In this document: positions 31,595 through 40,982 of the stretch, piece after piece
Position numbering within the stretch: the stretch's first letter is position 1
Layout: each line of letters opens with the position of its first letter
From: Merdibacter massiliensis
GTDB lineage: Bacteria > Bacillota_I > Bacilli_A > Erysipelotrichales > Erysipelotrichaceae
Length of the DNA stretch: 64,000 nt
NCBI RefSeq assembly: GCF_900155395.1
Contig: NZ_LT699727.1
Coordinates: 62,001-126,000, forward strand
Direction of reading: 5' to 3'
Made by a program: the position numbers and the translations under genes
Notes under the pieces: model-generated
Database searches by the model: none
What the model saw: only the letters and a program-made list of their open reading frames with translations
Told to the model about the DNA's origin: nothing

Positions 31595-33249
31595 GAATGC
31601 TTCCTTCCAAATGAAGCCTGTATGCAATGGTCACACAACCGCAGAGTAGAAGGTCGATGAGAAACCAGCAAGATCGTTTTTTCTTTTTTCTGCTGATCCA
31701 GTGATTTTAGTATGACAGCTTCATTCAACGCATCCAGATTGCTGGTAGGCTCATCCAGCAAAATCAGATCCGCATCATACAGGAAGACACGGGCCAGACC
31801 AATACGTTGTTTTTCCCCTCCGGACAATGACTCTCCCAGCTCTGTTACATGACTTTCATACCCGTTTGGCAACTGTATGATAAAATCATGGATACTCGCT
31901 TTCTTGCATGCTTCAACTATTTCTTCATGCGTTGCCGCTGGTCTTACAAAGCGGATATTATTTTCGATCGTATCATGGAAAAGGTGTGTTTCTTGTGTCA
32001 TATAGCTTTCAAGATCACGCAAAGAAGATGTTTTCATTTGCTGAATATTTTGATTATCGATCACTACTTTTCCTTTATCAACATCCCAGAAGCGCATCAG
32101 CAACTTTAATAATGTTGATTTCCCGCTGCCGCTCGTACCTAAAATACCTGTCATTTCTCCTTTTTTGATATGCAAAGATACATCTTTTAATATGGCTTCT
32201 TTTTCATAAGCAAAAGTGACATCATTAAAATATACATCCCCATTCGTTGCCAGTGTTCCCTCACGGTTTTCTTTCACTATTTCCTCTTCATCAAGTACAT
32301 CTAATACCCGTTTGCCGCTGGCCAATGTATTCTGCAATGTGGTTCCTAAATTAGCTAAAGCTGTTACCGGTCCAAATGAAGACAGCAAAGAAACAAATGT
32401 GACAAGAACCGCTTCTTTTCCAATGAAACCACTGTTCCATAATCCATAAGCAAGAGCCAACATTCCTAAACTGAGCGTCAAAATAGCTGTATTGGTCAGT
32501 GCGCTGCCTTTGCCAGATGCAATGCGCAGCTTTCCTTCCACTTCCGAAAGGACGCTGCTTTGTTCATTTAATTGTTGGGCCCTGCTTTCTCCTGCGCCAA
32601 ATTGCAAAATCACTGACACTCCGCGTAATGATTCCAAAAGAAAACTTGCAAAAGTACCTGCACTGTTCCTGCTTTCAATGCCTAGATCTTTACAATGATG
32701 TGAAAGATAAATAGGTAATACAACACCCACAACTATGTAGCTCACACATGCAAAGACACCTAATAACAGATGCCATTGAGCGATCCACAAACTCATGACG
32801 ATGCTTACGATTGCTGCAATCAAGATGGGTGAGATCGTATGGGCATAAAATACTTCTAACAGTTCTACATCGCTTGTCAGCATATTGATCAAATTTCCTT
32901 TATCTCTTCCTTCCAACTTGGCCGGACAAAGCCGCCGCAATGCGCGAAAAACACGATCTCTGATCAATGCCAGTATCTTAAAGGCAATATAATGATTGCT
33001 CGCCTGTTCCCCATAACGCAAGATTCCTCTTGCTACGCCAAAAAATCCCATCGCCCCTAACAGAAACATCCAGTTCATCGACACACTGTATCCGAGCACT
33101 TTTATGATCCCAATTGCGCCAAACACCGTGATCATGATCGAGCAAAGAAAGCCAAGCACGCCTAAAACAACAGCAGCGATCATCCACATCCATAACGGAC
33201 GTACCAATCCAATCAAATCGTACATGATTCTAATTCCGCTTTTTTTCAT
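31591..33249 (-). CDS. ABC exporter half-transporter, CydC-like
   Basis: 552 residues from the ATG at 33249 (AAGGAG seven bases upstream). N-terminal six-helix exporter domain (about 1-300), then an ATPase domain with Walker A 'GILGTSGSGKSTLLKLL', signature 'LSGGEKQRIGLARVF' and Walker B 'LILLDEPTSNLD'. It partners the ABC gene just upstream, overlapping it by 20 bases, so a heterodimer is expected. CydC-like is by architecture; no cydAB oxidase genes are nearby. Heme/porphyrin or thiol export are possible roles. Confidence 0.85.
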   Translation of the reverse strand: MKKSGIRIMYDLIGLVRPLWMWMIAAVVLGVLGFLCSIMITVFGAIGIIKVLGYSVSMNWMFLLGAMGFFGVARGILRYGEQASNHYIAFKILALIRDRVFRALRRLCPAKLEGRDKGNLINMLTSDVELLEVFYAHTISPILIAAIVSIVMSLWIAQWHLLLGVFACVSYIVVGVVLPIYLSHHCKDLGIESRNSAGTFASFLLESLRGVSVILQFGAGESRAQQLNEQSSVLSEVEGKLRIASGKGSALTNTAILTLSLGMLALAYGLWNSGFIGKEAVLVTFVSLLSSFGPVTALANLGTTLQNTLASGKRVLDVLDEEEIVKENREGTLATNGDVYFNDVTFAYEKEAILKDVSLHIKKGEMTGILGTSGSGKSTLLKLLMRFWDVDKGKVVIDNQNIQQMKTSSLRDLESYMTQETHLFHDTIENNIRFVRPAATHEEIVEACKKASIHDFIIQLPNGYESHVTELGESLSGGEKQRIGLARVFLYDADLILLDEPTSNLDALNEAVILKSLDQQKKEKTILLVSHRPSTLRLCDHCIQASFGRKHS

Positions 33250-34984
33250 CTTCCTGCTCCTTTCCATAGTTTTCTAACGCTTGTTGCGCATTCCATAATT
33301 TGTTGAATATCCCTTTTTGATTGCATAATGTATGAAAATTGCCTTGTTCTGCCACTTGTCCTTTTTCCATCACATAAATTTGATCTGCATGACGTGCATT
33401 GGCTAAACGATGTGTAATAAGGATCACAGTTTTCTTTCTTGCAAGTTCTTCAATCAACTGCATGATCAAATTTTCACTTTCTATATCGATATTGCTGGTT
33501 GCTTCATCAAAGACATACACATCGCCGTCCTGCAACAAAGCTCTGGCAAGAGCCAAACGCTGACGTTGTCCGCCCGAAAAATTGGAACCTTGCTCTTTCA
33601 GGATCGTATCCAACCCATCTTGTTGCTTCAAATATGCAGCTAATTGGACTTTTTCTAAAACATCCCATAATTCCTTATCTGTCGCTGCAGGCTTCGCTAA
33701 ACATAAATTTTCTTTTACAGTTCCAGCAAATAAATAAGATTGATAAGATACACGTGTGATCCATCGCAAACGATCTGTTTCGATCACATCTCTGGCATCT
33801 TGCATTCCAAAACGAATATCTCCGCTGTAATTTGTCAATTCCCCCATCAGCAAAGATGCCGCTGTACTTTTGCCACAGCCGCTTTCACCAATGATGGCGG
33901 AAAAGCTTCCTTTATCGAATTTCATATTTAGATCATGGATCACTTCTTTGCCCGGCTCATATGAAAAACCGACATTGGAAAAAACAACAGGGAAAGGTTG
34001 CTCTGTCAATGGCTGTGTTCCTTGTTTTGCAGCTGGACTTTCTATCAATGAAAAGATCTTGTCGCTTGCTGCCATACCATTCATCGCAATATGGAAATAA
34101 GAACCTAATAATCGCATAGGTATAAAAAATTCTGCAGCCAGCAAGAGTGTCATCAATGCCGCTTGCAACGTAATCGATCCATGTTGAAATTCAATGATCG
34201 TGATGCCAATGCCAAGTGCTGCTCCGCCAAAAGCAACTAGATCCATGATCGTGATCGAATTAAGCTGCATCGTTAATACTTTCATCGTGATCTTTCGAAA
34301 TTTTTCTGCTTCCTCATTCATGATCTGTTGCTGACGTTCATCGGCCTGGTATATTTTCAAAGTGGTCAATCCTTGTAAATTTTCAAGGAAATGGTCGCCT
34401 AATTTTGTATATTGTCCCCAATAACGAGACAATAATCTTTTTGCAAAAGTCTGAACAGCAGCAATCGATATCGGAATGAGCGGTACACAGAGAAACAGGA
34501 CCACAGATGCTTTCCAATTGAAAGGCAATAAAATAACAAACAAGGTCAACGGGGCCATCATACTATAAAAGAACTGCGGTAAATAGCTTGAAAAATATAC
34601 TTCCAGCTGATCTACTCCCTCTACGCACACCTGGATCAATTCACTCGTTGCGATTTTTTCATGATAACTTCCCCCCATTGCCAATATCTTGTGATATATT
34701 TTCTCACGTAACTGCTGTTTTACTTCTCTAGAAGATTTTTCGCTGTATACAGCAGAACGGCAAGCCAAATAATAACGTGTTAAAATAACAGCAATAGCGA
34801 TTACGATCAGCAGTAAAACAAAACCAGGATCAATGACCCTATCCATAAATAGCGAAGAAAGAAACCATGCGATCATGGTGATCAACAGAATATTCAAAAG
34901 TAACATCCCCCACTGACATATCACATTTTTTTTGATATAACGTAACGAAGAATTTACTTCTTTGATTAATTTTTTATTTATCAT
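33230..34984 (-). CDS. ABC exporter half-transporter, CydD-like
   Basis: 584 residues: exporter transmembrane domain (about 1-320) and ATPase with Walker A 'IIGESGCGKSTAASLL', signature 'FSGGQRQRLALARAL' and Walker B 'VYVFDEATSNIDIES'. It starts the operon, with AAAAGGAG at its ribosome site and a promoter/operator region immediately upstream. With the next gene it likely forms a heterodimeric exporter. The ligand cannot be read from the sequence; MarR- or TetR-controlled exporters of this shape often handle heme, porphyrins or drugs. Confidence 0.85.
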   Translation of the reverse strand: MINKKLIKEVNSSLRYIKKNVICQWGMLLLNILLITMIAWFLSSLFMDRVIDPGFVLLLIVIAIAVILTRYYLACRSAVYSEKSSREVKQQLREKIYHKILAMGGSYHEKIATSELIQVCVEGVDQLEVYFSSYLPQFFYSMMAPLTLFVILLPFNWKASVVLFLCVPLIPISIAAVQTFAKRLLSRYWGQYTKLGDHFLENLQGLTTLKIYQADERQQQIMNEEAEKFRKITMKVLTMQLNSITIMDLVAFGGAALGIGITIIEFQHGSITLQAALMTLLLAAEFFIPMRLLGSYFHIAMNGMAASDKIFSLIESPAAKQGTQPLTEQPFPVVFSNVGFSYEPGKEVIHDLNMKFDKGSFSAIIGESGCGKSTAASLLMGELTNYSGDIRFGMQDARDVIETDRLRWITRVSYQSYLFAGTVKENLCLAKPAATDKELWDVLEKVQLAAYLKQQDGLDTILKEQGSNFSGGQRQRLALARALLQDGDVYVFDEATSNIDIESENLIMQLIEELARKKTVILITHRLANARHADQIYVMEKGQVAEQGNFHTLCNQKGIFNKLWNAQQALENYGKEQEDEKKRN

Positions 34985-35013
34985 CTGGAGCTCTCCTTTT
35001 TAGTTATCTTAAG

Positions 35014-35051
35014 CTAACTTATAGGTTAGCAGAAACTAACCTTTCTGTCAA
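35014..35051 (-). promoter_or_regulatory. Promoter and three-half-site operator of the ABC operon
   Basis: Minus-strand TTGACA is at 35046-35051; 17 bases on is a weak TAACCT. Between and around them lie three half-sites on the plus strand: CTAACT (35014-35019), GGTTAG (35024-35029) and CTAACC (35036-35041). They form two overlapping inverted repeats with spacers of 4 and 6 bases. This is what a repressor site over a promoter looks like. No regulator gene is adjacent. Confidence 0.7.
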
Positions 35052-35112
35052 CTCTATTTTGTTTGCCAATCTTTACTGTTACCTTCCGTTCACCTTCCCT
35101 ATCTCCCTTTTC

Positions 35113-35140
35113 TTGCATTGTAAAACAAACATGTTATAAT
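35113..35140 (+). promoter_or_regulatory. Promoter of the CDP-alcohol phosphatidyltransferase gene
   Basis: TTGCAT (35113-35118), 16-base spacer, TATAAT (35135-35140). Confidence 0.75.
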
Positions 35141-35177
35141 GGTTTAGATATTAATTTACAGAATGTGGGGTTATAAC

Positions 35178-35729
35178 GTGAAATTCAAACAACTGTTTGC
35201 AATACCAAATGTATTGTGTTATATACGGATTGCATTGATTCCTTATTTTATAACAAACTATCTGCATGCTGAAAAAGCGATTGATTATCTATTTTCGGCC
35301 TTGATCCTAGCCTTTATGGAAATAACTGATTTTCTTGATGGATACATTGCCAGAAAATATCATATGATTACAGAAATAGGAAAGATCATTGATCCCATAG
35401 CGGATAAACTGCTTCAATTAACACTGCTGGTCTTACTGCTCTATCATTATCCGCTTGCCGTTTTCGTATTGATCTTATTTTTAATCAAGGAAACAAGCAT
35501 GACCATTTGCGGGTTGCTCTCCATCCACAAAAAGTGCCGGTTAGATGGTGCCCTCTGGTGCGGAAAAGTTTCAACAACTGTCTTTTATCTCTGCATGGTC
35601 ACATTGATTCTCCTGCCAACGATCCAGCGCTCATTCGCGAATGTGTTATTATTGACAACTGCAGCTTTTCTGCTTTATTCGTTCATCATTTATATGCGTA
35701 CTTATCATCAGATGTTAAAGCGCAGGTAG
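35178..35729 (+). CDS. CDP-alcohol phosphatidyltransferase (PgsA-like)
   Basis: 183 residues with about five membrane segments. The catalytic CDP-alcohol signature is 'DFLDGYIARKYHM' followed by 'GKIIDPIADKL' near residues 50-80 (D-G-x2-A-R-x8-G-x3-D-x3-D). It probably makes phosphatidylglycerol phosphate or a related lipid from CDP-diacylglycerol. I prefer the GTG at 35178, because GGGG lies seven bases upstream, over the ATG at 35163, which has no ribosome site. It is the only single-gene plus-strand unit in the first 44 kb. Confidence 0.9.
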   Translation: MKFKQLFAIPNVLCYIRIALIPYFITNYLHAEKAIDYLFSALILAFMEITDFLDGYIARKYHMITEIGKIIDPIADKLLQLTLLVLLLYHYPLAVFVLILFLIKETSMTICGLLSIHKKCRLDGALWCGKVSTTVFYLCMVTLILLPTIQRSFANVLLLTTAAFLLYSFIIYMRTYHQMLKRR

Positions 35730-35755
35730 ACTTCGAGCTTAACCATTCATTTATA

Positions 35756-35784
35756 AAAACGTGCTGATACCGGCACGTTTTTTG
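35756..35784 (+). terminator. Terminator of the phosphatidyltransferase gene
   Basis: Stem AAAACGTGC / GCACGTTTTTT on the plus strand. Confidence 0.88.
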
Positions 35785-35830
35785 TATAGACGAGGGCATG
35801 TTCTTCTTAAAATTGCAGACGATAGCAAAG

Positions 35831-35872
35831 AAAAAGAGCAACATCTGCATGATACAGACGTTGCTCTTTTTA
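35831..35872 (-). terminator. Terminator of the FakA-like gene (bidirectional shape)
   Basis: Twelve-base stem AAAAAGAGCAAC / GTTGCTCTTTTT, extended inward by CTG/CAG-type pairs. Confidence 0.88.
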
Positions 35873-35931
35873 TATATTCATTATAACAACTGTATTATGG
35901 AATAATGATATTCCCAGTTTGAAAGATCCTT

Positions 35932-37572
35932 TTATTCAACACTTAAGATGAAAGAGTAGACTGGCTGTTCACCATTATCAATCTCTACTTCTACATTACT
36001 GATTTCTTCGATATGTGCTGCAACCTGGTTTGCTTCTTCTTCTGTTGTACCCTCACCGTAAATCAAAGTAACGATTTCACTGTCTTCATCTAGCATCGCA
36101 TCCGCCAGCTTGCATGCTGCTTCCACCTTGTCTTCCACAGATACGATGATATCTTTTTCCATGATTCCCATGAACTGTCCAGCTTTGATTTCCATTCCTT
36201 CAAAAGTTGTATCTTTGATTGCATATGTCACCTGTCCCGTCTTTACAGTGGTGATTGCATCGCTCATCTCCGCAAGATTGCTTTCAAAATCAACATCCGG
36301 ATTAAACATGATACATGCACACAATCCTTGCGGGATGCTCTTGCTTGGAATAACGTGTACCTGTTCTTCTTCACAAACAGTTGCGGCTTGCTGTGCAGCC
36401 ATGATGATATTTGAGTTGTTTGGCAGGATGAAAATATGTTCTGCATTCACATGATGAATGGCATCCACAAAATCCTCCGTAGACGGGTTCATCGTTTGTC
36501 CTCCGCTGATCACATAATCGCAGCGTAATTCTTTGAACATATTTTTCAAGCCGTCGCCTGCAGCAACCGTAATGATCGCATACTGCTTTCTTTCCTGCTT
36601 TTTCATTGTTGCTTTTGCTGCCGGCTCCATTGTTTCATCGTCGATCAAGTTATCATGCTGTTCCTGCATATTTTCTGCTTTCAACTTGATAAAAGTACCA
36701 TGACGTCTTCCCATTTTTACTGCCTTAGCCGGTTCTAACGTATGTACATGCACTTTAACGATATCGTCATCTTGTACACAGACAATTGAATTTCCTATTG
36801 TTGCCAGTTCTTCACGCATGCTGTTTTCATCAAAGTTGCGTGCGCCTACCTCTGACAAGCGAATGATAAATTCTGTACAGAATCCGTATTCTTCACTGTC
36901 AAGAGCCGCTCCTGCTTTTTCTTTGCTTGTTTCAACAGCCTGAGGCTGGATCACTTCCCCACGAATGGCAGAAAGAAACCCTTCCAATATCGTACATAAA
37001 CCACAGCCGCCACTATCTACAACGCCTACTTCAGCAAGCACCGGCAATAGTTCGGGTGTACGCTGTAAAGAAGCATTGGCCTCTTCCAGCATTTTTGCCA
37101 TTACTTGTTCGCATGTAACATCTTCCAGGTCCATAGCATATGCATAGGTATAATCCGCAGCTTCCCGAACAACGGTTAAGATCGTACCTTCTACCGGGCG
37201 CATAACTGCACGATAAGCAACTCGTGAACCATTAACTAAAGCTTTTGCCAACTGTGCTCCATCAATGACATCCATTCCTTCAACGCCTTGATAAATACCG
37301 CGAAAGATCTGAGAGGTAATGACACCTGAATTTCCGCGTGCTCCCATCAGCAATCCTTTAGAAAGCACCTTCATGATCTCACTTACACTATTGCTCTGGA
37401 CATTCAAAGCATCTTTTACACCAGCACTAAATGTCAAAGACATATTTGTTCCTGTATCGCCATCCGGTACAGGAAATACGTTCAATGCATCAATTTCACT
37501 GGATTTATTGGAAAGCAGATTCATCCCGCTCTCCAGCATCTGTTTCAACAATGTACCATTGATTGTTTCCAT
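35932..37572 (-). CDS. DAK2-domain protein, FakA (fatty acid kinase) like
   Basis: About 546 residues. The N-terminal DAK2 (DhaL-like) ATP domain has 'NVFPVPDGDTGTNMSLTFSA' near residue 35, with aspartates that bind Mg, and 'GARGNSGVITSQIFRG' near residue 80. The rest matches FakA/YloV, which phosphorylates fatty acids held by a FakB protein. No fakB gene is in the window. The start is taken as the ATG at 37572 ('METINGTLLKQM'), better spaced from its ribosome site than the ATG at 37581. It directly follows the Asp23 gene, the common yloU-yloV arrangement. Confidence 0.92.
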   Translation of the reverse strand: METINGTLLKQMLESGMNLLSNKSSEIDALNVFPVPDGDTGTNMSLTFSAGVKDALNVQSNSVSEIMKVLSKGLLMGARGNSGVITSQIFRGIYQGVEGMDVIDGAQLAKALVNGSRVAYRAVMRPVEGTILTVVREAADYTYAYAMDLEDVTCEQVMAKMLEEANASLQRTPELLPVLAEVGVVDSGGCGLCTILEGFLSAIRGEVIQPQAVETSKEKAGAALDSEEYGFCTEFIIRLSEVGARNFDENSMREELATIGNSIVCVQDDDIVKVHVHTLEPAKAVKMGRRHGTFIKLKAENMQEQHDNLIDDETMEPAAKATMKKQERKQYAIITVAAGDGLKNMFKELRCDYVISGGQTMNPSTEDFVDAIHHVNAEHIFILPNNSNIIMAAQQAATVCEEEQVHVIPSKSIPQGLCACIMFNPDVDFESNLAEMSDAITTVKTGQVTYAIKDTTFEGMEIKAGQFMGIMEKDIIVSVEDKVEAACKLADAMLDEDSEIVTLIYGEGTTEEEANQVAAHIEEISNVEVEIDNGEQPVYSFILSVE

Positions 37573-37582
37573 ATTCATCATC

Positions 37583-37942
37583 CTACTTCATCACTTTGAC
37601 GCCTTGAACATAGACATTGATTGCATTGAATTTTAATTCCAGCGTCTTTTCCATCATATATTTTACTTTCTTTTGAGCCTCATGCACCACTTCACTGATC
37701 TTGATTCCATGAGAGACGATAATATATAGGTCGAGCTCCAATCCTTTTTCATCTTGGCGCACAACGACACCCTTTGAGTAGTTTTCCTTTTTCAATAATT
37801 CAGCGATGCCATCTTTTACAAACTTTTGACTTGCCATACCAACTACACCATAACATTCTGTAACAACACCACCTGCCAGTGAAGCAACAGCATCTAATGA
37901 AATATTGATATTTCCAAATTCGGTACTCTTAGAGATTGACAT
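37583..37942 (-). CDS. Asp23/Gls24 family protein (YloU-like)
   Basis: 119 residues, no membrane segment. 'VASLAGGVVTECYGVVGMAS' near residue 18 is the family signature, and the pattern of alternating strands continues to 'LKFNAINVYVQGVKV'. Members are envelope-stress or membrane-associated proteins of unclear biochemical role; this small version typically precedes fakA. Ribosome site GGAGGAGG. Confidence 0.92.
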   Translation of the reverse strand: MSISKSTEFGNINISLDAVASLAGGVVTECYGVVGMASQKFVKDGIAELLKKENYSKGVVVRQDEKGLELDLYIIVSHGIKISEVVHEAQKKVKYMMEKTLELKFNAINVYVQGVKVMK

Positions 37943-37968
37943 ACGATTACCTCCTCCATATCAGAATA

Positions 37969-37998
37969 ATTATATAACAATTGTTCGCTAAATTGCAA
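37969..37998 (-). promoter_or_regulatory. Promoter of the yloU-fakA pair
   Basis: Minus-strand TTGCAA (37993-37998), 18-base spacer, TATAAT (37969-37974). Confidence 0.65.
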
Positions 37999-38039
37999 TC
38001 ATTGCCCGCTTTCTAACGAGAAATCGCAATACTTTGCAT

Positions 38040-38855
38040 TCATGAATCTTCATCTTTACTGTCTGACGCTGCAAATTCATCACAAGAAATTTTGGACATA
38101 GCCCCATTTTCCTCATCCATATACAAACAAACATTATTTCCTTGCAGTTTTGTTAGAACATTTTCATATATTTGCAATACCCCAACAGAATCATAACTTC
38201 CATACAGCGTATTGCCATCACGCATGACAACACGCATCATATTTGCGTTAAAAGATGTTTCATACGGCAAAATTTCAGATATGCGAAATAAAACATTTTT
38301 ATTTATCTTATCTTTCACCGTATCAAATGCGTTTGTTAATGCATCTAACTGATCATCATTAAAACCGCTGAGCAAAGGATATCTTTTAACAGAAGAAAGA
38401 TCTTTATCACTGACTTTGATCTGTTTTCCTTCACTATCCAATAAATAATATTGATCATCTTTGATAATATAACCTACGACCAATTTCTCTTTGACCTGGA
38501 TATGAATCACACCGTCTAGACCTTTTTCCACTTCTGCACTTTCGATCAATTGATTGTTTTGCAATGCATTTTCCATCAAAAAGGCCGGTTTTAGCAAATA
38601 ACGGGTTTCATAATTCACTCCAGCTATTTCATAAATTTCTTCATCACTATAAAAATAATTTCCTTCAACGCTCAAGGAACGCACTTTAGAAAGGTCACTG
38701 AAAAAGTAAAAGCATACCATGGCAAGCAGGGTCAAAAAGATAAAGCGGCGAAAGCGGCGGCGTTTTCGCATTTTGCGTTGACGCTGAGCACGAATTTGGC
38801 GTAAACGTTCCGCACGCTCATCATAAAGAAGTTCTTCTTTGCTTATTCCTTCCAA
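38040..38855 (-). CDS. divIB: DivIB/FtsQ cell division protein
   Basis: 271 residues: very basic cytoplasmic N-terminus (about 1-38), one membrane helix (about 39-57), then the POTRA domain 'VRSLSVEGNYFYSDEEIYEIAG' and an FtsQ beta domain. It bridges FtsL/DivIC in the divisome. The start is a TTG at 38855, supported by GGAGAGG a few bases upstream and by a 13-base overlap with murB, so coupled translation is likely. It closes the ftsW-murG-murB block. Confidence 0.9.
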   Translation of the reverse strand: MEGISKEELLYDERAERLRQIRAQRQRKMRKRRRFRRFIFLTLLAMVCFYFFSDLSKVRSLSVEGNYFYSDEEIYEIAGVNYETRYLLKPAFLMENALQNNQLIESAEVEKGLDGVIHIQVKEKLVVGYIIKDDQYYLLDSEGKQIKVSDKDLSSVKRYPLLSGFNDDQLDALTNAFDTVKDKINKNVLFRISEILPYETSFNANMMRVVMRDGNTLYGSYDSVGVLQIYENVLTKLQGNNVCLYMDEENGAMSKISCDEFAASDSKDEDS

Positions 38856-39745
38856 TTGAACCTCTCCACCTCAGTAATCATCTCAATGCCATAACGCTCT
38901 TTCACTTTATCTTGAATCTCTTGAATCAGCTGATATACATCATTTGCTTTTGCATCGCCGACATTAACGATAAAATTAGCATGTTTGTCACTTACCATGG
39001 CACCGCCGATCACCTTTCCGCGATAGCCGATGCTTTCAATCAACTGCCATGCCTGATTGTCTTGCGGATTGCGAAAAACACTTCCGCAATTTGGTTTATC
39101 TAACGGCTGAGAAGCCAGACGGCGAGCACGTCTGGAATCCATCAGTGTCCGTATTTCTTTTTGATCGCCTTTTGTAAGCTTTAATTTTGCACCCAGGATG
39201 CACCACGTCGGTTTTGATTGAAAAATGGAATGCCGGTAAGAATAATCTAATTCTAGTTTATCGATCCATTCTAAACGTCCTTCACGATAGACAAGGACTT
39301 GCTGCACAAAAGAAGCCATTTCGCTTTTATATGCACCGGCGTTCATATATAAAGCTCCGCCTAAAGTCCCTGGGATCCCGCTGGCAAATTCCAGTCCTGT
39401 AAAAGAACGGCGCATCGCTTCTTGCGCCAATAAAATGATCGAACATCCAGCTTCTGCCAAAAGAGTCCCATCTTCCTCAAAATAAAAATTATTAAAATAA
39501 CGATCTAAACAAATGACCACGCCATGAAATGCATCATCACTGCATAAAAGATTACTGCCTTTTCCAAATATCTGATATGGAATCGCCTTTTCTTTCAATA
39601 TCTGCTGTATACGTAAAAAACAGAGAATATTTTTGGGATATACGAAATAATCACATTCACCACCAATACGGAATGTTGTATGTTTTTTTAATGGCTCATT
39701 GCATAGCACATCGCCATATTGCTGTAACTGGTCAAATACATTCAT
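38843..39745 (-). CDS. murB: UDP-N-acetylenolpyruvoylglucosamine reductase
   Basis: FAD enzyme that makes UDP-MurNAc, 300 residues from the ATG at 39745. That ATG overlaps the murG stop by ATGA, with GAAGGTGG upstream; a longer frame to 39826 lies inside murG. FAD-binding 'KHTTFRIGGECDYFVYP', 'FGKGSNLL' and 'GLEFASGIPGTLGGALYMNAGAY' are clear, and the catalytic serine is in 'NCGSVFRNP'. The size fits type IIb MurB. Confidence 0.95.
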   Translation of the reverse strand: MNVFDQLQQYGDVLCNEPLKKHTTFRIGGECDYFVYPKNILCFLRIQQILKEKAIPYQIFGKGSNLLCSDDAFHGVVICLDRYFNNFYFEEDGTLLAEAGCSIILLAQEAMRRSFTGLEFASGIPGTLGGALYMNAGAYKSEMASFVQQVLVYREGRLEWIDKLELDYSYRHSIFQSKPTWCILGAKLKLTKGDQKEIRTLMDSRRARRLASQPLDKPNCGSVFRNPQDNQAWQLIESIGYRGKVIGGAMVSDKHANFIVNVGDAKANDVYQLIQEIQDKVKERYGIEMITEVERFNWKE

Positions 39746-40830
39746 TTGTTCATTCCACCTTCTAATTGTTCGCACCAATCCAGAATATCTTGACATGCTC
39801 TTGGTTTTCCTAATCGACGTGAGCATATTTTCATATGTTCCATCCGGATTGGATCATGCAAAATGCCAGAAATAGCATCATGCAGTGTTTTTGCACAGAG
39901 ATTTTTTTCCTCTATCATAACTGCTGCTTCATTTTCTACCAAAACAGAAGCATTATAAAATTGATGATTGTGTGCAACATAAGGACTAGGAACCAATATG
40001 GCAGGTACTCCTAACGCCGTTATTTCAGCCAATGTAGTTGCTCCGGCACGGCACACGATCAAATCGATATGCGATAAAATCGCTAATTGATCCACATAGT
40101 CAACCACATGGATCGATGGATATTCTTTAAATACACTTGGATCCATGGAATTATTTTGTCCACAGACATACAAGAACTGACAATCTTCCTGAACTTTTCC
40201 CAATGCATCCTTCATCAGTTCATTAATAGAACTTGAACCTAATGATCCCATTACGATCAATACGGTCTTCTGCTGAGGATCCAGGCCTAATGAGCGGAAA
40301 TACGCTTCATCAAAGGATGTTTGTGCTGCAAATGTAGCACGGGGATTTCCTAAAAGCCTAGTTTTATTTCGATCAAATTGTGAAAGGCATTTCTCATAGC
40401 AGCAAACGATGGCATCTGCTTTTTTCATCACCAGCTGATTTGCCTTTCCAATAATTGAATTTTGTTCATGAATCATGGTTGGAATACCGAGATGATGTGC
40501 CGCCAGAATAACCGGTGCGCTCACATATCCGCCAAAACCGATGACGATATCTGGATGAAAAGAACGTATATATTTTTTTGCTTTTTGATAAGCACGTAAC
40601 AATAGAGCAACCGCCTTTGCCTTATCAATTGCATTTCCCACAAATCCGCTCGTATGCAACGCATAAAATGGATATCCTTTTTCTGGAATCAATTTTGCTT
40701 CCATACGATCATCATTCCCTACAAAGACGATCTCTGCCTGTTTTCCATATCGCTGTTTTGCTCCTTGTGCCAAAGCTAACGCTGGATAAATGTGCCCACC
40801 GGTCCCTCCGGTAACGATCATCATTTTCAT
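39742..40830 (-). CDS. murG: MurG, UDP-GlcNAc:lipid I N-acetylglucosaminyltransferase
   Basis: GT28 enzyme making lipid II at the inner membrane face. 'IVTGGTGGHIYPALALA' opens the protein, with 'GFGGYVSAPVILAA' near residue 95, 'MGSLGSSSINEL' near 190 and the UDP-GlcNAc region 'RAGATTLAEI' near 265. The start is the ATG at 40830 (GAGGAG seven bases upstream); 362 residues. The order ftsW-murG-murB-divIB is a normal dcw segment. Confidence 0.96.
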   Translation of the reverse strand: MKMMIVTGGTGGHIYPALALAQGAKQRYGKQAEIVFVGNDDRMEAKLIPEKGYPFYALHTSGFVGNAIDKAKAVALLLRAYQKAKKYIRSFHPDIVIGFGGYVSAPVILAAHHLGIPTMIHEQNSIIGKANQLVMKKADAIVCCYEKCLSQFDRNKTRLLGNPRATFAAQTSFDEAYFRSLGLDPQQKTVLIVMGSLGSSSINELMKDALGKVQEDCQFLYVCGQNNSMDPSVFKEYPSIHVVDYVDQLAILSHIDLIVCRAGATTLAEITALGVPAILVPSPYVAHNHQFYNASVLVENEAAVMIEEKNLCAKTLHDAISGILHDPIRMEHMKICSRRLGKPRACQDILDWCEQLEGGMNK

Positions 40831-40919
40831 AGTTTCTCTCCTCATACCAGTCTATTCTTCAAACGATAAAATGATCTTTTTTTCACTCTTATCGTGCTTA
40901 TGCGAAAGATTGCACTCGT

Positions 40920-40925
40920 ATTATA
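40920..40925 (-). promoter_or_regulatory. Possible promoter -10 of the murG-murB-divIB transcript
   Basis: Minus-strand TATAAT at 40920-40925, preceded by TGG (extended -10). Seventeen bases upstream is a weak ATGTCA. It lies after the ftsW terminator, so the three genes probably form a separate transcript. Confidence 0.5.
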
Positions 40926-40957
40926 CCACAGAACATTTCGAATGACATTGAAATATT

Positions 40958-40982
40958 CAAAAATAGAGGATCCCTGATCCTC
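40958..40982 (-). terminator. Terminator of ftsW
   Basis: Stem GAGGATC / GATCCTC with three-base loop then TATTTTT, overlapping the ftsW stop codon. Confidence 0.8.
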
